DNA of 64,000 nt from Clostridium sulfidigenes (GCF_000732635.1 NZ_JPMD01000014.1:62001-126000), one strand, 5' to 3'; shown: positions 36,299-45,570, numbered from the stretch's first letter. A program made the numbers and translations. Notes: generated by a model not told the origin, from the letters alone.

Positions 36299-37045
36299 TT
36301 AATATAATAGTTTCACTAATTCATTATAAGATGAACTACCATCAAGTATGTTCTTATATGTGCTTATCCAGTAAGGTATCAACCCAGCTCTATGAGCTAC
36401 TGCTTGTGAGGCAATATTAGATGATGATGCACAGTATATGGGTAAAATGTTTTTGCTCAATATTTTATGCATTAAATGATTTACAAGTACTGTGGCCAAA
36501 CCACCTGTTCTATAATTACCTTTTACATCTATACCCATTTCCCACATATTATTGTATTCCTTCGATGCACCAGCAAGTCCTATGATTTCTCCATCTTTCA
36601 TAGCAAAAAATACAATTGCAGTAGATGCATTTCCACATTCATCAAACTCTAATGAATTATTAAATCCTTTAATTTCTCTTAATTTATTTATCTCATTTCC
36701 TTCTAAATAGAAATATTCGTATTGTGGTAATAAATCACATAACTTCATTTCTTTCATATCAGGAATATAATAAATTGATTGACCATATATTAAAGGGCAT
36801 TCAAATACCTCATCTCTTGATTTGCCAACTAATAAAGTCTTCACATTTTCCATAATTTCATCTGAAGCTGAAACAATAATTGTTTTTTCGATGCTCGTAA
36901 TTTCCAAAAATGGATTTTGTTGAAATTCATTTAATTTAATTGGTTTATGAAAAATTAATCCATTATGATCAAAGATTTCTTGTTCACAATTTAAATGTTT
37001 TCCAAGATTTTCTTTCACAATTTTTTTAATTTGCATCTTATTCAT
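36299..37045 (-). CDS. GNAT acetyltransferase with N-terminal extension
   Basis: Residues 1-130 form a poorly conserved N-terminal domain (PLIYGQSIYYIPDMKEM). The GNAT domain follows with MGIDVKGNYRTGGLATVLVN and SNIASQAVAHRAGLIPYWIS. 248 residues, like the GNAT subfamily annotated only as acetyltransferase in clostridia. Single gene. Confidence 0.85.
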   Translation of the reverse strand: MNKMQIKKIVKENLGKHLNCEQEIFDHNGLIFHKPIKLNEFQQNPFLEITSIEKTIIVSASDEIMENVKTLLVGKSRDEVFECPLIYGQSIYYIPDMKEMKLCDLLPQYEYFYLEGNEINKLREIKGFNNSLEFDECGNASTAIVFFAMKDGEIIGLAGASKEYNNMWEMGIDVKGNYRTGGLATVLVNHLMHKILSKNILPIYCASSSNIASQAVAHRAGLIPYWISTYKNILDGSSSYNELVKLLY

Positions 37046-37121
37046 TTATCCATCTCCTAAGCTTTATCTATGTATCTATTATTCGAATAATCTTATTTAT
37101 AGTAAGAAACAAGAACTGATA

Positions 37122-37682
37122 CTACTCAACTATTGGATTTAATAAAACCATATGCAAATGGTCCTCCCATTTCCCATTTATCTTTTGATATTTTTCAGAT
37201 AAACCTTCATTTTTGAAGTTAAGTTTTTCTAAAACTTTTAATGAAGATATATTTTTAGGCATTACTGTAGCTTCAATACGATGAAGTTTATATTCATCAA
37301 ACATAACAGCTATTCCTTTCTTTAATACCTCTGTTATGTATCCTTTATTTGCTTCACTACAATCAATGCTATAACCTACATAACATGATAAGAAAAACCC
37401 TTTAGTTATATTACTAAAACAAATTGTTCCAATTATCCTTTCATATCCTATATCTTCTTTTTTAAAAATCCATAGTCTTAATTGTTTACCATCAATTATT
37501 TCAATTAATTCCTGTTCAACTGCATTTTTACGATTTTCTAATTTATAAAAATTCTCACTTCTTAATGGATCAAACTGACTCAAATATTCTCTATTTCTAT
37601 TAAAATAATCTAATACTAGTTCAGCAAATGAACCATCTATAACTTTTAAAACAAGCCTTTCTGTTTCATATACTTGATACAT
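37122..37682 (-). CDS. GNAT acetyltransferase, RimJ/RimL-like
   Basis: YETERLVLKVIDGSFAELVL opens the RimJ-type fold; VGYSIDCSEANKGYITEVLK is the acetyl-CoA region and MPKNISSLKVLEKLNFKNEG the C-terminal block. AGGGGG precedes ATG 37,680-37,682, so the longer frame to 37,733 is rejected. It lies 60 bases downstream of another GNAT locus. Confidence 0.9.
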   Translation of the reverse strand: MYQVYETERLVLKVIDGSFAELVLDYFNRNREYLSQFDPLRSENFYKLENRKNAVEQELIEIIDGKQLRLWIFKKEDIGYERIIGTICFSNITKGFFLSCYVGYSIDCSEANKGYITEVLKKGIAVMFDEYKLHRIEATVMPKNISSLKVLEKLNFKNEGLSEKYQKINGKWEDHLHMVLLNPIVE

Positions 37683-37745
37683 AGTAATCCCCCTTATTTT
37701 TTTGCATACTCCATAGGTTCTTATGGTTTTCATAGTTATCTTCGG

Positions 37746-38247
37746 TTAAATATTAATAATTTTCAAATTTTTCAACATAGATATATTCTGATTTTTTTCA
37801 TCTATAACTTCATATTCTAAACTTTTATATAGTGAATAAGCAGGTTTATTGTATTTAAAAACGTTTAGTAATATTTTATTAAACCCCATTTCTATTGCTT
37901 CTTTTTCAAGCATAAGCAAGGTCTGTTTTCCATAACCTTGTTTACGGTACTTTTCAAGTATTAAAAAATCGCAAATAAACCCTATATCTTCCTTATACTT
38001 TTGATACCAGATAAATCCCAAATTTTCATTGTCCTTATTTACAATCACATAAATATAATTATCTTTTGTGCCCTTTCCTTGTGGGAGCAATTCATTAAAA
38101 CTTTTTTTTTGCATCCTCCAGTGCATTTTCTTCACTAGATAGACCCGCCTTTATTAAATCTTTGGAATAATCTAAAATATCCCACTGAGCAAATCTATCA
38201 AATTCATCATCACTCATTTCTCTAAATTTTATATTGAAGTCTTCCAT
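37746..38247 (-). pseudogene. GNAT gene with frameshift in an A9 run
   Basis: A gene starts at ATG 38,245-38,247 after AAGGAGG (MEDFNIKFREMSDDEFDRF) and runs to EDAKKKF-stop. One base fewer in the nine-A run (38,102-38,110, T on the plus strand) joins it to SFNELLPQGKGTKDNYIYVI and a GNAT core (LILEKYRKQGYGKQTLLMLE, NKPAYSLYKSLEYEV). The restored protein is about 166 residues. Confidence 0.82.
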
Positions 38248-38688
38248 ATTGTCCCTCCTTAAGTATAGTTTTAATTATACTAATTATAACATGATTTACA
38301 ATATATTATATATATTTATCACACCCAGGGATAGCTGAAAAAAATACCTTTAAAGATAGGATTTTAAACTTTTCAAATCAGATTTTAGGGATGATTAAAA
38401 ATTTAAATAGATTGGATAGTGAACTGAATTAAATGGTTGAAGCAATGATCTTGCTATGATAAAATATAAAAATAACTACTAATCAAAATATTTGCAAAGG
38501 GGTTGTGTACCTAAATTACCCTGTGGGATGTTTTTATATTTGGAATTAATAGGGTTAATGAAAGAATAGCAAGAATACAAGTTTTAATGGAAAATAATTA
38601 TTTTAAAATGAAATTTTAAAAATGGAGTATAAATATAGATCTTCAATTGAATGGATTCAAAGACGACGTATAAATTAAGGAGTAAAAT
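38248..38688. other. 440-base divergent intergenic region
   Basis: It separates the frameshifted GNAT from a plus-strand membrane protein gene. A plus-strand run GINRVNERIARIQVLMENNY near 38,545-38,620 looks protein-like but has no start. No repeat of families A-D is complete here. Confidence 0.4.
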
Positions 38689-39132
38689 ATGAATAATTTT
38701 GGAACTATATTAGCCGTTATAGGTGCAGTGGGATTTATTATAGCAATTTGGATATTGTTTGGATGTCTTTACTTTAAAAAAAGAAATTTCAAAACCGGTT
38801 TATTGCTTTTACTTGTTTCTTTGCTGCTTGTGGCAGGTGGGGTTTTTATTGGTGTACAAGGTGCATGGAATAGTGCAGCAAAGGGAATTGCCTTGTCTGA
38901 AGAAATCATTGAAATTATTGAAACTAAAAGCGTAGAAGAAACCACGCAAGAACAGCAAGCTAAAGTAGGTAGCAGTGTATTTTTAAAAATTAATGAAGAT
39001 GATTGGGCTAAATATGAAGATAAAATAATGTCATATTACATTGCCTGGCAAAAAAGCTTAAACCCTCAGGCAGAAGATGAAGCTATAAAAATCGAGTTTA
39101 AAAATTTGAGAGGGAAAGCCCTTTTAAATTAA
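38689..39132 (+). CDS. Hypothetical membrane protein (plus strand)
   Basis: Two membrane helices (about residues 5-26 and 34-56) are followed by a 90-residue charged soluble domain (NEDDWAKYEDKIMSYYIAWQ). TAAGGAGT precedes the ATG. No family recognised. It has its own long terminator. Confidence 0.65.
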   Translation: MNNFGTILAVIGAVGFIIAIWILFGCLYFKKRNFKTGLLLLLVSLLLVAGGVFIGVQGAWNSAAKGIALSEEIIEIIETKSVEETTQEQQAKVGSSVFLKINEDDWAKYEDKIMSYYIAWQKSLNPQAEDEAIKIEFKNLRGKALLN

Positions 39133-39280
39133 GCGATTATCTAAAATTAATGCAGATCAAAATTTATGGATGCACAAGATGAAGATAGTTAAATTCTTGT
39201 TAGGCTGGGACGCAGATAGATAACCTTTTTCTATTTTCATATGAAATCCATGTTTATAATTTTTACAGTTGCATTTTAAA

Positions 39281-39329
39281 AAAGACACCCTATTCTAAAA
39301 TACTAGGTATTTTAAAATAGGGTGTCTTT
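39281..39329 (+). terminator. Long intrinsic terminator
   Basis: AAAGACACCCTATT (39,281-39,294) pairs with AATAGGGTGTCTTT (39,316-39,329); inside it AAAATAC and GTATTTT also pair. T-rich sequence follows on both strands, so it can serve both convergent genes. Confidence 0.85.
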
Positions 39330-39344
39330 ATTCTTAAGCTTTTC

Positions 39345-39467
39345 CTAGACCTCTTCAGCAATATTAAGTGATACCGCACTAGGAGATGTCCAATTTCTAA
39401 TTCCCTTACTAAATCTTTGAGTATGCCTCTCTCTTGCAGTGTTATAATCATTTCTTCTATGAGCCAT
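39345..39467 (-). CDS. Small ORF, 40 codons, unknown
   Basis: MAHRRNDYNTARERHTQRFS continues to SPSAVSLNIAEEV. Basic N-terminal half. The start overlaps the stop of a preceding short frame (TAATGG). Only a weak GATGAAGAA ribosome site. It sits between the membrane protein gene and the shared terminator, so it could be a real small protein or a gene fragment. Confidence 0.35.
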   Translation of the reverse strand: MAHRRNDYNTARERHTQRFSKGIRNWTSPSAVSLNIAEEV

Positions 39468-39528
39468 TATTTCTTCATCTTTTCCATAACTATTTTATCA
39501 CCCATGGCACCATTAAAATCATTATTTA

Positions 39529-40047
39529 TTAACTGAGTATATAGAATGTGATGAAGATCATTAAAGCAATAGCAAGTACAATTCCTACAATAATATTCCA
39601 CATTAAATCTTCACCGGCTGTTTTAGATTTCTTTGCTATATAAATGCAAATATAATTTGTTATAAATACTACTACTAAAACAACTAACGCAAATGGTAAA
39701 AACTCATTAAAGCTAAATAATAATTTTGTACCCATTTCATTCATTAACCTTATTTGCATAAATCCATTGAATCCTGTTAAACCAGACAATATATAATAAC
39801 TTATTATAGTGGTAATTCTCTTTTTTCTAATGAAGTCACTTCCTTTTTCTTCGTATGCATCGTATAACTTTGGGTTTACTAGTACTAAATACTTATCATA
39901 GTATTCTGTTTTAAAGGTAAATAATATAGCCAATGTAAAAAACATTATTGCTAATATTAGTATAGTTATACCTGGTCCTATGGTGCTGTACAATAAAGAT
40001 ATAATTAATAGTAGTAATATAAAAATGCTAACTTGCTTTACACTCAT
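39529..40047 (-). CDS. Hypothetical four-helix membrane protein
   Basis: Hydrophobic segments at about residues 5-22, 26-45, 80-100, 115-137 and 150-170 surround a cytoplasmic loop (YYDKYLVLVNPKLYDAYEEK). 172 residues. Family unrecognised. It ends the run of genes that converges with the plus-strand gene at 38,689. Confidence 0.65.
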   Translation of the reverse strand: MSVKQVSIFILLLLIISLLYSTIGPGITILILAIMFFTLAILFTFKTEYYDKYLVLVNPKLYDAYEEKGSDFIRKKRITTIISYYILSGLTGFNGFMQIRLMNEMGTKLLFSFNEFLPFALVVLVVVFITNYICIYIAKKSKTAGEDLMWNIIVGIVLAIALMIFITFYILS

Positions 40048-40105
40048 TTAAATCCATCCCTCTCGATTTTCAAGTCTACTCTTTCACTTTTTTATCCCCA
40101 TCGTA

Positions 40106-40618
40106 TTATACCGTCTGCTTACTTAAATAATACTGTTTAGTTAATTCAACAATTTCATCTGAAACTCGTTTAAATCCTACTTTCTCAAATACTTTTTCTG
40201 CTGATTTTCTGGATTTTGGAAAATCATCAAATACCTTATCTGCTCCTAACTCATTGAATGCAACATCAATTAATAATCTTAAGGCTTGTTCACTAAATCC
40301 ATTGCCCCTATGTCTTGCTTCGACTAATATATTAACACAGTAAGACTTTTTTTCACTGACATATCTTAGAGCGACTTCTCCAACAGGTATATTTTCATCA
40401 ATCTTAATAATATATGCATAATATCTTTCTGGAATATTATCAACCCATCGGAAAAACCAGTCTCTCCAAGTATTTTCCTTAAAATCTATACATCCTGTTC
40501 CATCAGTGTCTCCATATCCTATATTGTAAGTCATTGTTTCTCTATCTGATAAAAGTTTTCTTCTATAATCTAACTCTTCAAACTTAGGTGTCTTTAATTC
40601 CACTTTGTTATTTTCCAT
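40106..40618 (-). CDS. GNAT acetyltransferase
   Basis: The N-terminal LKTPKFEELDYRRKLLSD and DWFFRWVDNIPERYYAYI are characteristic of a clostridial GNAT subgroup; NILVEARHRGNGFSEQALRL is the acetyl-CoA loop and SRKSAEKVFEKVGFKRVS the C-terminal block. 170 residues. Confidence 0.9.
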   Translation of the reverse strand: MENNKVELKTPKFEELDYRRKLLSDRETMTYNIGYGDTDGTGCIDFKENTWRDWFFRWVDNIPERYYAYIIKIDENIPVGEVALRYVSEKKSYCVNILVEARHRGNGFSEQALRLLIDVAFNELGADKVFDDFPKSRKSAEKVFEKVGFKRVSDEIVELTKQYYLSKQTV

Positions 40619-40721
40619 TTATGCTCCCCCATATTAGATAAATTAGTGTAAAGTTTTATGCACTTTTAATTTTATAAACTATTTGCATATTAAGGTTTCT
40701 ATAGTGTTTTGTATAATATTA

Positions 40722-40787
40722 AAATTACACTTCTCAATTACTTCTTACAGACAGTACATCCTTAAAGAATATTGTGTATTAAGTTCA
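40722..40787 (-). repeat. Family D 3' flank, copy 2
   Basis: ATTACACTTCTCAATTACTT then CTTACAGACAGTACATCC and AAGAATATTGTG align with 25,578-25,637. Both copies are just beyond the stop of an unrelated gene. A looser match (CACAATTTAAGAAAATTACA) occurs at 49,812. Confidence 0.5.
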
Positions 40788-40806
40788 AAGTGAATCATAT
40801 TAAAAC

Positions 40807-41568
40807 TTATGCTTTTAAGAAATTATTTTCTATAAGCCAAATTATTGAACTTTCCATATCATTTATATTTGTTTCTATTCCCCAAATTGAGTTTGGAGCA
40901 TATTCCTCTAAAGCGTTACAAATTTCTAAAAAATCAATTGTACCTTTTTCAAACCCTAAGTGCTCATCTTCTTGTCCATAATTGTTGTGTAAATGAACAA
41001 ATCCTATTTGTTTATTAAGTTTTTTAACCCAATCTAAAACAGATGTTTTTGAATTGCAATGAGCATGACCTATATCAAGACATATATTCAAACGACTATC
41101 ATTTACTGTTGATGCTACTTCAGAAATCAAATCAGGAGTATGCTCAAGCAAATTTTCTATATAAAAAACTGTTTCATCATCTTTATTTCTTAAAAAGTCA
41201 TCCCAAAATATTTTACTTCTTTTAACCCAATTAGGGGGATAACTTGTACCAGGTACATAACCATGGTGAAAAACTATGTTTTTACAACCTAATTTACGAG
41301 ATATTTCATATGAATATTCAAATCTGTTTTTTGTAGCCTCTCTTATAAGACTATCTTTACTTCCAAAACACAAATCGGTAAAAGAACCATGGATTGAGCA
41401 GACTTTTATATTTTTATACCTTTCTAATTGTTTTTCTATTTCATTTGGATAAGTATTAAAATATTCAGGGTCACTAAATGCATCAATATTTACATTGACA
41501 TTAAATTTTTCACATAAATCAGCAACTCTTAAATATTCGCCATTGTCACATAATAATATTTCTTTCAT
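40807..41568 (-). CDS. TIM-barrel sugar-phosphate isomerase/AP-endonuclease-like protein
   Basis: CSIHGSFTDL, NIVFHHGYVPGT, VFYIENLLEHTPDLI, NICLDIGHAHCNS and GFVHLHNNYGQEDEHLG supply the histidine, glutamate and aspartate metal ligands of the xylose-isomerase-like/AP endonuclease 2 barrel. 253 residues. It may isomerise or epimerise a sugar; no sugar-transport genes are adjacent. Confidence 0.85.
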   Translation of the reverse strand: MKEILLCDNGEYLRVADLCEKFNVNVNIDAFSDPEYFNTYPNEIEKQLERYKNIKVCSIHGSFTDLCFGSKDSLIREATKNRFEYSYEISRKLGCKNIVFHHGYVPGTSYPPNWVKRSKIFWDDFLRNKDDETVFYIENLLEHTPDLISEVASTVNDSRLNICLDIGHAHCNSKTSVLDWVKKLNKQIGFVHLHNNYGQEDEHLGFEKGTIDFLEICNALEEYAPNSIWGIETNINDMESSIIWLIENNFLKA

Positions 41569-41756
41569 TGTAATTACCTCCTGTGAGAAAATGATTGTGA
41601 TTGCTTTTCATAAAAGCATTTTCATTAGGTTTTTCAATTTTAATGTCTGTAATATCTCTAATGTCGCCTTCGTTCATGCAACTACAACCTCATAAGAAAT
41701 AAGTATCCATTTCACAATATTTTATAATTATCCGCTTGCAACATAGTTTCATATAC

Positions 41757-41818
41757 TTATTGTAGCATAATTACAATAAAATGTATGTATATAAAAAAGC
41801 ACCCCTAGAAAGAGATGC
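41757..41818 (-). repeat. Family B junction: terminator plus promoter-like repeat
   Basis: TACTTATTGTAGCATAATTA then CAATAAAATGTATGTATATA and AAAAAGCACCCCTAGAAAGA with GATGCTCT. The stem AGAGCATCTCTTTC with GGGGTGCTTTTTT on the minus strand is a working-looking terminator for the gene at 41,858. Confidence 0.7.
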
Positions 41819-41857
41819 TCTAAATATTACCTTTTACTAATTCTTTATATTAAATAA

Positions 41858-42349
41858 CTATTTTAGCTCTTCAATAACCTTCCTAATATCAAAATCCTTA
41901 TCTTGGATTTTATAATACTTTTCCTTATGCTGATCTTGTTCTCGAAAACCAATTACGTTATCATCATAAAATGTAATAGAAAATACATCTTTAGTATAAG
42001 TAGTGTATTCATCTTCATCATAGCTTGCCATAAAATTAAGACTAAATTTAGACCAATCCTTAGGCCTCCTAGCTTTTTTATAAGATAACTCATCAATTAT
42101 ACTGACTAACTTATCTACTTTGCCATTTTCAGTATTATCTATCCAAGTTGAATAATCTATTAAATCTGAATCTATTTCATCTTCTTGTCTATAGGTATAG
42201 TCATATGCACTTACTTGTTTATAGGTGTAATCATAATTATTTTTTGATATTAAGTTATTTTTAGGAAAAATATATGGTATGTCAATCCATACAATTATAG
42301 CAAAGAAAATGAAAATAACTATTCCCCAAATGATTTTTTTCTTATTCAC
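41858..42349 (-). CDS. Membrane-anchored hypothetical protein
   Basis: MNKKKIIWGIVIFIFFAIIV is an N-terminal anchor; the rest is polar with a short repeat YDYTYKQVSA-YDYTYRQEDE and a C-terminal domain rich in aromatic strands. 163 residues, family unknown. Both ends of this gene recur without its middle at 44,030-44,150, and its 5' part again at 46,300-46,365, so relatives of this gene were once present at two more sites. Confidence 0.7.
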   Translation of the reverse strand: MNKKKIIWGIVIFIFFAIIVWIDIPYIFPKNNLISKNNYDYTYKQVSAYDYTYRQEDEIDSDLIDYSTWIDNTENGKVDKLVSIIDELSYKKARRPKDWSKFSLNFMASYDEDEYTTYTKDVFSITFYDDNVIGFREQDQHKEKYYKIQDKDFDIRKVIEELK

Positions 42350-42417
42350 AAATAACCCTCCTAATTTTATAAGGCAGTTTAAAAATTTTACACTTATACT
42401 TTATAGTTTCAATATTA

Positions 42418-42455
42418 TATACTTATTATAGCATAAATTCTATATAATGTATGTT
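42418..42455 (-). promoter_or_regulatory. Family B promoter-like repeat
   Basis: TATACTTATTATAGCATAAA and TTCTATATAATGTATG upstream of the anchored protein gene; the minus strand carries TGCTATAATAAG as a likely -10 region. Confidence 0.5.
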
Positions 42456-42518
42456 TATATTTATAAAAGTTACTACTATAAATAACACTTTCTATCTCAC
42501 AATTAGGCACTTCAATTT

Positions 42519-42605
42519 CTACACTTCTAATATCGGTTGCAGTATTCCAATTAAACATTTTAACGTAGTACTCTTACCAGAATCAGTAGGCCAATATGGA
42601 TTAGC
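42519..42605 (-). pseudogene. ABC-transporter ATPase fragment (Walker A region)
   Basis: The minus strand reads PTDSGKSTTLKCLIGILQP before a stop. It matches the Walker A segment of ABC ATPases with the usual first glycine-rich residues altered (PTDSGKST for PNGSGKST). No other ABC motif is present, so only about 28 codons survive between two working genes. Confidence 0.7.
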
Positions 42606-42611
42606 AAATAT

Positions 42612-43058
42612 TTATTCCATACTCTCATTTCCAAGATATACTATCGTTTCTTCAGTATTATATAAATTCATTATCTGTTTTCTTAATTTTGAAGGATATA
42701 ATGGCTCATTCATAAGATTTTCAATAGGTAACCAATCAAATCCAATTTGATTATAATCACCAGTAATTTGAGCATCAGGTATTTCTTTGATGTACTCACA
42801 CAAAAATACTAAATCAACTCTATGAAATGACTCCCCTGTTACTCCTTCAATTACAAATTCAAGGGTTTTTGGTTCAACAATCAATCCAAACTCTTCTTTA
42901 ACTTCTCTTATAACAGCCTCTTCCAAAGTTTCTTCAGATTCTTGACCACCGCCAGGCATTATATAAAAAATATCACCGTTATCATTGATTTTTGATGCTA
43001 ACATTTTCCCATCTTTAATAATCAATGCCTTTGCAGAATTACGTATTTTTCTTTTCAT
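42612..43058 (-). CDS. NUDIX hydrolase
   Basis: The NUDIX box is complete: GGGQESEETLEEAVIREVKE followed by EFGL. KALIIKDGKMLASKI precedes it. 148 residues, similar in length and layout to the enzyme at 56,097 (both have PGGGQ). Substrate unknown. Confidence 0.9.
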   Translation of the reverse strand: MKRKIRNSAKALIIKDGKMLASKINDNGDIFYIMPGGGQESEETLEEAVIREVKEEFGLIVEPKTLEFVIEGVTGESFHRVDLVFLCEYIKEIPDAQITGDYNQIGFDWLPIENLMNEPLYPSKLRKQIMNLYNTEETIVYLGNESME

Positions 43059-43138
43059 TCTCTTACTCCTTTTATATCTCCAAATATAAATAATATTTAC
43101 TTCGTTCTATCCTATAATTTTTCATTTACAAATATGGT

Positions 43139-43175
43139 TACATATACTTATTGCAGCATAATTTCAGTAAAATGT
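43139..43175 (-). promoter_or_regulatory. Family B promoter-like repeat
   Basis: ACATATACTTATTGCAGCAT then AATTTCAGTAAAATGTATG, in the same position relative to the NUDIX gene as other copies have to theirs. Confidence 0.5.
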
Positions 43176-43181
43176 ATGTAT

Positions 43182-43853
43182 TCAAAGCATCTTATCAACT
43201 ATTTCATTTATAGCATCAATTACTATCTGAGGCTTATCCTTCTGTATATAATGACCACAATCTTTAACCATGATGTGTTTACTATAATCCGATAATGTTA
43301 ATAGGTCATTTTGATAGCTTAACCAAGTTTCTTCCGAAATGGCAGCAGACTCTTCACCTTTATGGTCAGCAGTAAGTACAATTATTGGAATATTCCTTAA
43401 AGCATCCTTTTTTCTTATTTCTTTTACTTGCTTAGCACTCATTAATAATTTATCAAAAGTTTGCTCTTCTCCAATCAATTGTTTTCTCACCATTTCTATT
43501 TCTTCAGCAGAAGAACGGTTTACCCTATCTTCAAATTGATTTTCATGTGAACAGTCAATAAATATAATACCAGCTAATTCTTTATGATATGTACCAGCGA
43601 ATAATCTTGCATTATAGCCTCCTATTGAGTGTGCAACTATAATATAGGGTGCTTTAACCTTTGCTTTATTTAAAAGGGTATGTAACTCGTGAACTTGCTC
43701 TAAACTTGTTCTTGACAAATCACCTGTAGCACTATTTCTCAGCTGTGCTCTATCATAAGAAAATGTTATTGTAGTTTTTGAAATTTCTTTCTGAACTAAC
43801 TTCCAAACTCCATTGTCATCTCCTAAACCTGATTCAAATATCACAGTTGGCAT
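43182..43853 (-). CDS. Alpha/beta hydrolase
   Basis: TVIFESGLGDDNGVWKLVQ carries the oxyanion region, AHSIGGYNAR the nucleophile serine, DKLL-region helices and DCGHYIQKDKP the catalytic histidine. 223 residues from ATG 43,851-43,853 (AGGTGAAAGGA upstream). Several relatives have an N-terminal membrane helix, absent here. Confidence 0.85.
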   Translation of the reverse strand: MPTVIFESGLGDDNGVWKLVQKEISKTTITFSYDRAQLRNSATGDLSRTSLEQVHELHTLLNKAKVKAPYIIVAHSIGGYNARLFAGTYHKELAGIIFIDCSHENQFEDRVNRSSAEEIEMVRKQLIGEEQTFDKLLMSAKQVKEIRKKDALRNIPIIVLTADHKGEESAAISEETWLSYQNDLLTLSDYSKHIMVKDCGHYIQKDKPQIVIDAINEIVDKML

Positions 43854-43858
43854 TCCTT

Positions 43859-43990
43859 TCACCTCACAGTTATGTTTATTTCTTTATCTTCAACATTCCA
43901 GTGATATTGATTCTGTTTCCAGTTAATATCATGACTTACAAAATCTATATTCACATTCCCATCACTTAATACTTTTACTCTATCATCCAT
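43859..43990 (-). CDS. Small ORF, 43 codons, possibly a gene fragment
   Basis: MDDRVKVLSDGNVNIDFVSH continues to NVEDKEINITVR and ends six bases before the hydrolase ATG, so translation could be coupled. No family recognised and no strong ribosome site. It may be the 3' scrap of a lost gene with a new start. Confidence 0.35.
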   Translation of the reverse strand: MDDRVKVLSDGNVNIDFVSHDINWKQNQYHWNVEDKEINITVR

Positions 43991-44029
43991 ATTAGATCCA
44001 TTTCATAAATTCATATTTTAAAGTAATTT

Positions 44030-44150
44030 TAATAAAAGCACCCCTACATAGAGATGCTCTAAATATTACCTTTTACTATTCTTTATATTAAATAACTATT
44101 CCCCAAATGATTTTTTTCTTATTCACAAATAATCCTCCTAATTTAAAAGA
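44030..44150 (-). pseudogene. Deletion scar of a copy of the 41,858 gene
   Basis: The left part (AGCACCCCTACATAGAGATG, CTAAATATTACCTTTTACTA) matches the terminator and stop region at 41,800-41,862. The right part (CCCCAAATGATTTTTTTCTT, ATTCACAAATAATCCTCC) matches the 5' end at 42,313-42,362. In the full gene the sequence AAATAACTATT occurs at both break points (41,852-41,862 and 42,313-42,323); here it is present once. About 460 bases were lost between 11-base direct repeats. Confidence 0.85.
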
Positions 44151-44192
44151 CTGTTGCAGAATTTTTTTTGCAATACGCTTTCTTTATGTTGA

Positions 44193-44633
44193 TTACATAT
44201 TATACTTTTTTTCACCAAAAGACATAGTATACTCCATCTCTTTTGTTTCCTCATGAATACGTTCATCTACAACTATAAAATCGTTTTTATCATAGAAGTT
44301 TATTGCTCTTTTGTTTTTTGTAAAGACATCTAATAGGAGATATGGATATCTAGATTTACAATGATCTATCAGTTTCTGTCCTATACCTTCTTTTTGATAT
44401 TCTTTTTTCACAAAAATTCCTGCTATATAATTTTGTTCTACAATTCCTATAAAACCCTTTATAATATTATTTTCTTCATAAACATAAATATCAGCAGATG
44501 GCAACATTTGTTTCACCATATCATAATTTTTAATCCAGTATTCTTCCGGTATAAAGCTGTGAGCATTAATGTTAGTTTCAAGCCAGATTGCCATTACATC
44601 ATCTAATTTACTTATATCAAATTTTTTAATCAT
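44193..44633 (-). CDS. GNAT acetyltransferase
   Basis: DDVMAIWLETNINAHSFIPE is typical of a YjaB-like GNAT subgroup; IAGIFVKKEYQKEGIGQKLI is the acetyl-CoA loop and NKRAINFYDKNDFIVVDERI the C-terminal block. AAGGAG lies six bases before ATG 44,631-44,633, so this start is preferred to 44,648. 146 residues. Confidence 0.9.
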   Translation of the reverse strand: MIKKFDISKLDDVMAIWLETNINAHSFIPEEYWIKNYDMVKQMLPSADIYVYEENNIIKGFIGIVEQNYIAGIFVKKEYQKEGIGQKLIDHCKSRYPYLLLDVFTKNKRAINFYDKNDFIVVDERIHEETKEMEYTMSFGEKKYNM

Positions 44634-44851
44634 TCTATTCTCCTTCATTTTTAAAAATATTAAAAGTAAGAGTAGAATACACTCATGAAGTTCACCCTTT
44701 CTATTGCTTTTCTAATAATATATTTTATACTATTAGAAAACTCTATTAAGTTAAATAAATACTATTAACTATGTTACATCATATCATATTATTTAGTATT
44801 TCTTATTATATGTTTCTTATCTCTTCAATAATCTAACCAATAAACTTAAAT

Positions 44852-45313
44852 TTATGTTGTTCTATGGATATACATTCTTGTCAGATTTTTTTCACCCTCG
44901 GCTTGGACCATACACAGAAACTCCCAACCATGACACTCATAAAAAGACGTGTGGTCTGTAACAAGATAAAGTGTATCAATATTTTTTTCTCTCATATCAT
45001 CACATACATAGTTCAGCATTTTACCAGCAATTCCTTGACAGCGATAATCATCTTCCACATAAACAGCACATACATTAGGAGTTAAATCTTTTCTGTTATG
45101 AAAATCATTTTCTATTACACCAAGTCCACCTACAATTTTATCTCCTATTATTACTATATACCATTGTGGAACAGGAGTTTTATTTTTCATACATTCATCT
45201 ATACTTTCAAGATATGCTTCAAGGGGAATATTCCACTTCTCATGAAACCAATTTGCTGCGTAGTTTTTTAATTCAGGGTGTTCCTGTATTTTTATAATTC
45301 TATAATTGCTCAT
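44852..45313 (-). CDS. GNAT acetyltransferase
   Basis: YAANWFHEKWNIPLEAYLES opens a subgroup often called small-molecule N-acetyltransferase; NVCAVYVEDDYRCQGIAGKM is the acetyl-CoA loop. The C-terminal HTSFYECHGWEFLCMVQAEG is the expected F-Y-x2-x-G-W segment. 153 residues. Confidence 0.9.
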   Translation of the reverse strand: MSNYRIIKIQEHPELKNYAANWFHEKWNIPLEAYLESIDECMKNKTPVPQWYIVIIGDKIVGGLGVIENDFHNRKDLTPNVCAVYVEDDYRCQGIAGKMLNYVCDDMREKNIDTLYLVTDHTSFYECHGWEFLCMVQAEGEKNLTRMYIHRTT

Positions 45314-45414
45314 TTTTCACTCCTCAAAAATTAATATTATTACAAGATATTTTTAAATACCGCATTATTCAATTTTCAAAAAAGAACTCTTGTCATATAT
45401 TTTCTTAGATATTT

Positions 45415-45570
45415 TCATGTATATGATTCATCACACATTATAATATCCTCAGGGGTTCCCGCTGTTACTATCTGACCACCATTTTCTCCTGTATCTTGGC
45501 CCATATCTATTATATAGTCTGCGGTTTTTATCAAATCCAAATTATGTTCAATTACCTTTTTTAGTGGCAT
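45415..45570 (-). pseudogene. UvrA C-terminal fragment
   Basis: [20 protein letters not shown] and [13 protein letters not shown] match the conserved end of UvrA (excinuclease ABC subunit A), including the VIEHNLD histidine switch region. Only about 50 codons remain, ending prematurely after ESYT. It begins inside the last codons of the osmC-like gene. Confidence 0.85.
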
